From contig NC_050105.1 in the NCBI RefSeq assembly GCF_902167145.1, forward strand, positions 141,717,988 through 141,781,987: a stretch of 64,000 nucleotides of DNA. Direction: 5' to 3'. This document shows positions 57,609 through 64,000 of the stretch, piece after piece (position 1 is the first letter of the stretch; each line of letters opens with the position of its first letter). This DNA comes from Zea mays (lineage: Eukaryota; Streptophyta; Magnoliopsida; Poales; Poaceae). The notes below the pieces were generated by a model, which was not told the origin of the DNA, did not search any database, and was given only the letters and a program-made list of their open reading frames with translations. The position numbers were made by a program, and so were the translations under genes.

Positions 57609-58478
57609 TGTCACACCCGGATTTCGGGGCACCAAGACCCGGGCGCGAACATAATCACCAGGTGTGCTAGGACCAAGTCTCACACATATGATGAATCATG
57701 GCACATGATCGAATGTCACATCTTTACTACATAACAAGAGTTCTGTACAAAATAAATAAATAATTACATTATAAGGAGACAACGGTCCAGCAACCCAAAG
57801 CTGACTGGGAGACGACGACCTAGACCACTCACGAACTCATCACAGCATCCTCCACGCGCCTCATCCTGTAGTACCTGCTCTTGACCTGTGTGGGGGGGTG
57901 TGAGACAGCAAGAGTGAGCTCACATACGTTCATTGCTCAACAAGTTGTGGGGAATAATGTGCATGAACTCGCCAAAGGTGGGAGCTCACGTGAAGTGTAA
58001 GGCTTACCAAAGAGGATGGTTAGAGCTGAGCATTGCTTTTAAAGTTGGTCAAAATTTTATTAGCAATTACTAAGTATAAGTAAATACCAGCCCAATTAAG
58101 TTGTGGGGAATAATGTGCATGTGGTTTTTTTAATTCTTTTCTAATTCAATCCAAATTACAAATTTAAATCTTGTTTTGAGATTTACACAAAAGTTAAGTG
58201 AAGCTACGAATGAACCTTAGCATGATGCAAATTTAATTTAGTCTTAATTATTTATTTAAATAGAAAGAAAATAATTTCTACTATGTAGTTTTTTTATAAG
58301 AAATGATTTGACTTACATCCTTTATAGGGTACTTATATAGTTCAAAAAAAATAACTTAATTTATAAGAGGATCTCTTTATGCCGCCTTTTATTAAAAACA
58401 TTTAATAAAAATAAATTTTAATTCAAAATCTTTGGAGAATTTTACTAAAAGTTTATCATAGGATTTTCCAACGTTACA
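57609..58478 (-). repeat. 5' LTR of the nested retrotransposon, internally deleted (870 bp)
   Basis: Contains both LTR ends but lacks the central 2.5 kb. At the junction (58101-58121) lies TTGTGGGGAATAATGTGCATG, a copy of a sequence present once elsewhere in the same LTR (near 57944). The deletion therefore carries templated filler. Confidence 0.85.
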
Positions 58479-58483
58479 CAAGC

Positions 58484-58832
58484 GCAACCTCAAGTCCCCA
58501 ACCCCAGTCCCCAAGTGGCAAAGTCCGGAAGTCCCCAACGCGGCAAGCTGCTGTGCGGGCGGCTCGCCGGCTCCCGGCTGCTGCTGCGCGGGCGGATCCC
58601 AGCCCAGCTGCTGCTGCGCGGGCGGATCCTGCACTGCACGGCGGTGGTGCCTGCAGCAGTCCTCTGCACGGCGGATCCTGCACTGCGCGGGCGGATCCTG
58701 TCCTCTGATGCGCTGTCTGGTTTGGAGTTGGATCCTGCACTGCACGGCTGGCCGCCTGGCCGAGTGGCCGACTGGCCGTAGCCCACTAGCCCGTAGATCC
58801 GTCGTCTTCCGTCTTCCCCAACTCCAGCAGCC
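58484..58832 (+). other. 5' leader of the hAT transposase gene, GC-rich micro-repeats
   Basis: GCGCGGGCGGATCC and its variants recur several times at 58590-58700. The LTR insertion lies directly upstream and separates this leader from the hAT left end. Antisense frames here have no recognised domain. Confidence 0.5.
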
Positions 58833-61124
58833 GTGGCGCCACCTCCACGGCAATCCGTCTCACCGACCGCCGCGGGGACAGCCGGAGCAGCTCCTGCTCC
58901 TTCCCGACCTCCAGGACAGGGAGTCTCTCTTCCTCCCCGACCTCCTTTACGTTTGTCTATCGCTGCTGCTACCGACGGGCCGTCCATTTCCATGGATGGG
59001 AACCGAAACTCGAATCGAATCGATGACAATACTTGTCAATCATTTGTAGATCCTCTGACTTTGAATTCCACTGATCGTGATAATGCTTTGGATGCAGCGA
59101 CAGGAGGAACAGATGTGACGCCGTCGACAGCCACAACAAGTACCGCAAGCACGGAGACAACATCTTATAAGCGTGGCCGCAAGAGCACCTCTGATGTATG
59201 GAATGACTTCGAGCAATTATTCAAGGACATAAATGGTAAGAAGGTTAGGTATGCTGCCAAATGCTTGTACTGCAAGTCACAACTTACTGCTTCGTCAACT
59301 GCTGGTACTGGTCATTTAAAACGACATCGTATTACTTGTGCATCTAAAGCTCAACGTGCTGCTAAGACTCAATCCTTAATTCAGTTTAATGTTGATGGCT
59401 CTGTTCGTTCATGGGACTATAATCCTGATATTGCTCGTACTGAATTGTGTCGATTGATATGTACTTTAGATCTTCCCCTAGGCATTGGTTCCACTGCTGC
59501 ATTTGAACGATACATAAAACATGCTCATAATCCTAGGTTTACTGCTGTTTGTAGACAAACGACTACTAGAGATTTTATCAAGTTTTATAATCAAAGTCGT
59601 ACTTCGCTAATAAATTTGTTGAAATCTAATGTTTCATGTGTTGCTCTTACTTCTGATATTTGGTCTGGAAATGCAAAGGAAGATTATATCAGTGTCGTTG
59701 CTCACTATGTTAATGCTGATTGGGTTTTAGAAAAGAGGGTAATTGGTATAAGGTTGATTGATGTTTCACATAGTGGGGCTAATATCGCAGATCGTGTTAA
59801 AATTGTTATTGCTGAATTTGGATTGATTGATAAGGTATTTTCCATCACTTTGGACAATGCATCAGCTAATACAAATGCCATGAACATACTAACACCTCAA
59901 TTTTCTGGATATGTGGGCTCTCTTTTCTTACATCAAAGATGTGCATGTCATATTATTAATCTTATTGTTAAATCTGGACTCAAACGTTTAAAACCTTATC
60001 TCGAGGATTTTAGGACTGTTGTGTCATTTTTGAATTCTTCCAATCAACGCATTGCTTCATATAAAAGCTATTGTATTGCAATGGGTGTTAGGCCTCGAAA
60101 GTTTGGTTTGGATATGGATGTGAGATGGAACTCGACTTATCTAATGTTGAAACACTTAATTCCATACAAGAGCACATTCTCTGTTTTTATCCAAACACAC
60201 TATCAGCAGAACATGGCCCAACCTTTGCTCACAGAGGCACATTGGGAAGTTGGTGAGAAAATTCTCACATTCCTTGAGCTGTTTTATGACTGCACTGTTG
60301 CTCTATCTGGTGTTTACTATCCAACGTCTCCTGTGATGCTACACCATATCATTGAGATTGCTGAACATTTGAATAATTTTGAGAATGACATCATGCTAAG
60401 AGAGACTGTAATTCCAATGAAATCTAAATTTCTCAAATATTGGAAAAAAATTCCTATTTTGTATTCCTTTGCATTTGTGTTGGATCCTAGAGCCAAGATA
60501 AGGGGTTTTAATAATGCTCTTCAAGTTCTATCTAGATTTGTTACTACTGATTACTCTGAGTACTTTAATGTTATTAGATCAGAATTGACTAACATGTTTT
60601 CGAAGTATGAGATAAAGTTTGGCGCAGCAAAATTGCAAAGACCAACCCACACCACAAGTACCAGTAGAAATAAAACAGCTTGGGGCAAAATTTATGCATC
60701 AACTGAGGTAAGTGAGGTAAGTGCTGCCTCTATTTCAAGTTCATCGTTTGGCTCCCAAGTTTCTGAGTTGACAATGTACTTAGATAGTGACCCATTAACT
60801 GTCTTTGATGATGGATTTGATATTCTAAGTTGGTGGCACGAGCATAAATCTAATTACCCTATCCTCTCTCTTTTGGCTAAGGATGTTTTAACTGTTCCTG
60901 TTTCAACTATTAGTTCAGAGTCTGTTTTTAGTCTTGCTGGCAGGTTGATTGAGGAGAGAAGGCGGTCTCTAACAAGTGAAATGGTGGAGATTCTTACTTG
61001 TTTAAAGGATTGGCAGCTAGGAGAGAGTAGGGAGCAGCACAATATTGCAAATAACGACATGGAAGAACACTACAAGAATATGTACTTGGATGAAGAACGC
61101 GAATCTGGTGTTAGTCCTACTTAG
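58833..61124 (+). CDS. hAT superfamily transposase (763 aa)
   Basis: Uninterrupted frame for a BED-finger hAT transposase. After a Pro/Ala-rich start, a BED zinc finger lies at residues about 118-172 (C144, C147, H161/H165, C169). The RNase H-like catalytic region follows, with T-S-D-I-W-S-G near residue 270 and the D-N-A-S-A-N motif near 345. The C-terminal hAT dimerisation domain has S-E-S-V-F-S-L-A-G-R near residue 695 and ends at 763. Met54 (M-D-G-N-R-N-S-N) is an alternative start, as the first 50 residues are GC-rich and not typical of the family. No frameshift or stop is seen. The retrotransposon just upstream probably separates it from its own promoter, so expression is doubtful though the protein looks complete. 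Confidence 0.9.
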   Translation: MAPPPRQSVSPTAAGTAGAAPAPSRPPGQGVSLPPRPPLRLSIAAATDGPSISMDGNRNSNRIDDNTCQSFVDPLTLNSTDRDNALDAATGGTDVTPSTATTSTASTETTSYKRGRKSTSDVWNDFEQLFKDINGKKVRYAAKCLYCKSQLTASSTAGTGHLKRHRITCASKAQRAAKTQSLIQFNVDGSVRSWDYNPDIARTELCRLICTLDLPLGIGSTAAFERYIKHAHNPRFTAVCRQTTTRDFIKFYNQSRTSLINLLKSNVSCVALTSDIWSGNAKEDYISVVAHYVNADWVLEKRVIGIRLIDVSHSGANIADRVKIVIAEFGLIDKVFSITLDNASANTNAMNILTPQFSGYVGSLFLHQRCACHIINLIVKSGLKRLKPYLEDFRTVVSFLNSSNQRIASYKSYCIAMGVRPRKFGLDMDVRWNSTYLMLKHLIPYKSTFSVFIQTHYQQNMAQPLLTEAHWEVGEKILTFLELFYDCTVALSGVYYPTSPVMLHHIIEIAEHLNNFENDIMLRETVIPMKSKFLKYWKKIPILYSFAFVLDPRAKIRGFNNALQVLSRFVTTDYSEYFNVIRSELTNMFSKYEIKFGAAKLQRPTHTTSTSRNKTAWGKIYASTEVSEVSAASISSSSFGSQVSELTMYLDSDPLTVFDDGFDILSWWHEHKSNYPILSLLAKDVLTVPVSTISSESVFSLAGRLIEERRRSLTSEMVEILTCLKDWQLGESREQHNIANNDMEEHYKNMYLDEERESGVSPT

Positions 61125-61755
61125 ATGTTTCTTTTGTATCTTTAAATTGGTAGATGTGATGTAATTTTACTTTTGTTATGTAATTGGACAATGGACTGTA
61201 TGGCTGTACTCTTTTTCCCTTCTGACCAAAGGGTTTTTTAATGAGGCAGCCATTGCACAGCTCTAGTAATGTTAAGTTTCTTTTTGGTCAATTTCGGGTG
61301 TATCTCTAATTGTGGAATGTGGACTGTAATGTGTAAATGTGTAATTCATATCATTTGTTATCAATTTCGGCCCTATCTATAATTCTGGACTGTAATGTAT
61401 ATTTCTGGGCTCTACTGTGTATTTTTGGGCCATTCTGGGCTCTAATGTATTTCGGGCCTATTTATTATTTTCGGGCTATTTATGTATTTCGGGCCTATTC
61501 ACCATTTTCGGGCTATTTATGTATTTCGGGCCTTATATGTTATTCGTGCTTTTTTTATTTTCGGGCCGCCCGAATAGAGCCCGGCACGTTTAGGCAATAA
61601 CGTGCCGGGCCACAGGCCGAAGGCTCAGCCCGTGGGCCGGCCCGGCACGGCCCGAAATTAATATTGGGCCGGGCCGGCCCGAAATTAAACGTGTCGGGCT
61701 TTTTCGGGCTTGGGCCGGGCCGGGCCGGGCCGGGCGGCCCGAATGTACACCTATA
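61125..61755 (+). other. 3' flank and subterminal repeats of the hAT element
   Basis: After the transposase stop, TTTCGGGCC/TTTCGGGCTATTTATG repeats become dense (61360-61560), followed by GGCCGGGCC and GGCCCGAAATTA repeats to the terminus. They are probably transposase-binding sites. No gene. Confidence 0.6.
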
Positions 61756-64000
61756 CTCATAGGGGAGATGAAGAATCAAATGTTGCATTGGATTGAAGAA
61801 GCCGGGTGGAAATATCTTCTCAAGCTTACACAGTAACACGGGGGCCAATCTTTCCAAGTCTGCAACCACGGTCCGAGATAACTCTTTTGCACAAAGCTGA
61901 CGGAAGAAATAGCTCAACTCTGAAAGCATTAGCCAGACATGCTCAGGGACATAGCCTCGAACCATCGCGGGAAGAATCCGTTCAATCCATATGTGGAAGT
62001 CATGACTCTTCATCCCTAAGACTCGCATAGTAGATAAGTTCACCCCCCTACTCAGGTTAGCTGCATACCCATCAGGGAACATCAACATCTTGATCCACTG
62101 AAGTACTTCCTTCCTCTGGGCCCTGCTTAGGACGAAATCGGCCTTAGGCCTTCTCCATGTCTTTCCGCCACTTGGCGGCTTCATCTCTAGTTTTGGTCTA
62201 TCACATAACGCTGCCAGATCCACTCTTGCCTTCACATTATCCTTTGACTTATCAGGAATGTCCATAATTGTTGCCCACAGTGCCTCGACAACATTTTTTT
62301 CAGTGTGCATCACGTCAATGTTGTGTGGAAGGAGCAGGTCGTCATAATAGGGGAGCCGAGTCAAGCCAGACTTATGTGTCCACATATGCTGCTCACCATA
62401 TCCCACAAAACCACCTTCTGTATTGGCCACGAGCCCATCTATCTGTTGACGAATTTCGGCACCAGTCATCGTTGCAGGTGGGCGGTCTGTCACTACGACA
62501 CCTTTCGTAAAGTTCTTGATGTCTAGGCGGAATGGATGGTCAGCAGGAAGAAATTGTCGATGTTTATCGAAGGACGAATATTTGCCACCCTTTTTCAACC
62601 AAATGAACCTAAGAGCTTCCTTGCAAACTGGGCATGGGAACTTACCGTGAACACACCAGGCACAGAATAGCCCATACGCCGGTAAGTCATGCATGGAGTA
62701 CTGGTACCAAACATGCATTCTGAAGTTTGTCTTCGCAGCTCGGTCATACGTCCATACCCCTTCCTCCCAGGCACGTACCAATTCATCGATCAAAGGCTCC
62801 ATGTACACGCCCATTTTGTTGCCCGGGTGTCCTGGAATTATCAACGACACGAATATATTCTGCCTTTGAAAGCACACACCAGGGGGGAGATTGATTGGGA
62901 TAACAAACACGGGCCAACATGTGTACGGGGCAGCGCTCATTCCATAGGGATTGAACCCATCTGTGGCCAACGCAACACGTACATTACGAGCCTCTTCGGC
63001 TTTATCACGGTGAATGTCATCAAAATGTTTCCATGCTTCACCATCTGATGCGTGCACCATCTTGTCAGGATTGTATCGTTTTCCATTTTTGTGCCATGTC
63101 ATCTGTTTCGCGGATTCCTCTGTCATGTAAAGACGCTGGATCCTCGGTATGAACGGAAGGTGTCGTAGGATTGTCAAGGGGATGTCGAGCTGCCTCTTCT
63201 GTCCATCACCAGAGTCTACCTCCATAAACCTAGACGAATTACACTTGGGACAGTACTTTGCCTCCGCGTATTCTTTCCTAAATAGCACGCAGCCCTTCGG
63301 ACAAGCATGAATCTGCTCATACGTCATCTTGAGTGCACAAAGTAGTTTTTGTGCCTCGTACATGCTCTTTGGCATAACGTGATCATCCGGAAGCAGACTC
63401 CCAATAACCGTCAACAAGCCATCGAATGCGTCTCTACTCATGTTGTACTGCGACTTGAACGCCATTACACGCCCAATGGCATCCAGTTGAGAAACCTTTG
63501 TCTGGCCGTGAAGGGGTTTCTGTGCCGCGTCGAACATGTCGTAGAACGCCTTTGCAGTCGGCTCTGGCTCGTCATCCATACATCCTCCCGTGTACTGTGC
63601 CTCCTGATAGTCGTTCAACATATCTGCTACCCCCGCATCCGCGTCATAATCCTCGACACGTTGTCTCAACACCTCCTCTCTCGTACGATGCGCTTCACCA
63701 TGAAATATCCACCGAGTATAGCCCGGCGTAAATCCATTCTTCCAAATATGTTCTACCATGACCTTCTTTGGTTTTCTTTTCCAATTGTCACATTTGCCGC
63801 ACGGGCATGGGACTAGCTTCGCCCCTTTAGCAGCTTCGCCATATGCCCGTTCCACGAAATCATCGGTCTTTCTAATCCATTTAGTGGTGACATCGTTCCT
63901 TCCTCTACGGCCCGTGTACATCCACTCACGGTCCTCCATCCTCTAACAGAAGCCTAGCAACAGGAAATTTCGGCAGCACCTCCCCTGCACGGGGAGGTTT

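Larger units (their letters stand above)
52900..58478 (-). mobile_element. LTR retrotransposon without coding capacity, Del/Tekay-like, 5' LTR internally deleted
   Basis: Read on the minus strand the LTR runs from TGTAACGTTGG to CGGGTGTGACA. The 5-bp duplication CAAGC is at 52895-52899 and 58479-58483. Next to the right LTR, TGGTATCAGAG on the minus strand (about 57593-57603) is the initiator-Met tRNA primer site. AAGGGGGGTAAAATT (about 56291-56305, minus strand) is the polypurine tract, which fixes the orientation. The LTRs are 3391 bp (52900-56290) and 870 bp (57609-58478). The internal 1.3 kb (56291-57608) has no coding sequence. The LTR end and primer site suggest the Del/Tekay lineage, which I infer rather than know. 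Confidence 0.85.
52412..61755 (+). mobile_element. hAT element (9344 bp) with nested LTR retrotransposon
   Basis: The ends are TAGAGCTGTACATTTGGGCC (left) and, read inward on the minus strand, TATAGGTGTACATTCGGGCC (right): 17 of 20 bases match. The 8-bp duplication CTCATAGG is at 52404-52411 and 61756-61763. Subterminal regions are rich in GGGCC/GGCACG (52424-52640) and TTTCGGGC (61360-61740) repeats. Without the nested LTR element it is about 3.8 kb, with a complete transposase frame. It sits in the TNP2 gene of the large CACTA element. Confidence 0.92.
51083..63939 (-). pseudogene. TNP2-like CACTA transposase, split by a hAT insertion
   Basis: The gene starts at 63939 (M-E-D-R-E-W-M-Y-T-G-R-R) and runs open to 61764, about 725 residues. 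It shows C-P-C-G-K-C-D-N near the N-terminus, then C-P-K-C-N-S-S-R-F, the conserved A-T-D-G-F-N-P-Y-G-M and N-I-D-V-M-H-T-E-K-N-V of Transposase_21, and the following DUF4218-like region ending H-L-P-Y-E. The hAT element then intervenes with an 8-bp duplication. Homology resumes at 52404 and runs to 51931, followed by an intron and a last exon 51856-51083 (DUF4216-like, then an acidic tail). A one-base loss in a six-base run at 52390-52395 shifts the frame, and TGA at 51419-51421 interrupts the last exon. The family cuts and inserts CACTA ends. Confidence 0.88.
48207..64000 (-). mobile_element. Large CACTA element, right end beyond the window
   Basis: The left end CACTACCGGAATCA is followed by dense CTTTGCCGAGTG / CACTCGGCAAAG subterminal motifs to about 48665, the same family signature as 24421-25599 and 30152-36601. 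Next come A-rich ACAAACATAA repeats (48706-48930, likely 3' UTR), a TNPA-like gene and a TNP2-like gene, both on the minus strand. The other terminus is not reached. A hAT element (52412-61755) splits the TNP2 gene. The family probably once supplied transposase for the two smaller elements, but this copy is broken in several places. Confidence 0.88.

Noticed and set aside
52900..58478. Two copies of the TGTCACACCCGG segment considered as a simple segmental duplication
   Set aside because: The flanking CAAGC duplications, initiator-Met tRNA primer site and polypurine tract show that they are LTRs of one retrotransposon.
58392..59029. Minus-strand frames upstream of the hAT transposase
   Set aside because: They come from GCGGGCGGATCC micro-repeats and run antisense to the transposase start.

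Overview
The window looks like nuclear DNA of maize (Zea mays) or a very close relative. Genes are sparse and intron-bearing. They sit in nested LTR retrotransposons, CACTA, hAT, Helitron and Tourist-type elements. The Helitron has maize-type termini, and the CACTA ends carry the CTTTGCCGAGTG subterminal motif. I judged everything by eye; no database search was possible.

Host genes. Four genes look intact: three beta-expansins in tandem on the minus strand (2325-3492, 20455-21658, 26128-27575), each with four exons and the same intron phases, and a small PHD-type zinc-finger gene on the plus strand (43697-44412). Three gene relics are broken: a cohesin RAD21-like first-exon fragment (34-141), a WOX9-like homeobox gene (312-1407) and a CDC48C/NVL-like AAA-ATPase carried in a Helitron (38784-40800).

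Mobile DNA by region. At 4558-18688 a complete 14.1-kb Ty3/gypsy element of the RIRE2/Tat type has a CATTG duplication, LTRs about 1% diverged, and a single gag-pol frame cut by three stop codons. It lies in an older retroelement (about 4487-20018) and separates the first two expansins. From 22.1 to 30 kb there are MITEs and a small CACTA element (24421-25599). At 30152-36601 one CACTA element contains another (30524-35760), both with 3-bp duplications. At 36640-38290 a degraded hAT-like relic holds a Sirevirus-type LTR. The Helitron is at 38315-41816. From 42 to 48 kb there is the PHD gene, more MITEs and local duplications. From 48207 to beyond the window end there is a large CACTA element with a TNPA-like and a TNP2-like gene. 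Its TNP2 exon is split by a 9.3-kb hAT element (52412-61755) with an intact transposase frame, and that hAT holds an internally deleted LTR retrotransposon (52900-58478).

How it fits together. The expansins are secreted wall-loosening proteins that were probably contiguous before the insertions. The transposons give a relative order of events: hAT after CACTA, LTR element after hAT, inner CACTA after outer CACTA. I found no wholly new system. The most informative observations are the nested, precisely bounded insertions, the Helitron gene capture, a TNP2/TNPA deletion junction, a filler-DNA deletion inside an LTR, and three one-base frameshifts that all fall in G6/C6 runs.
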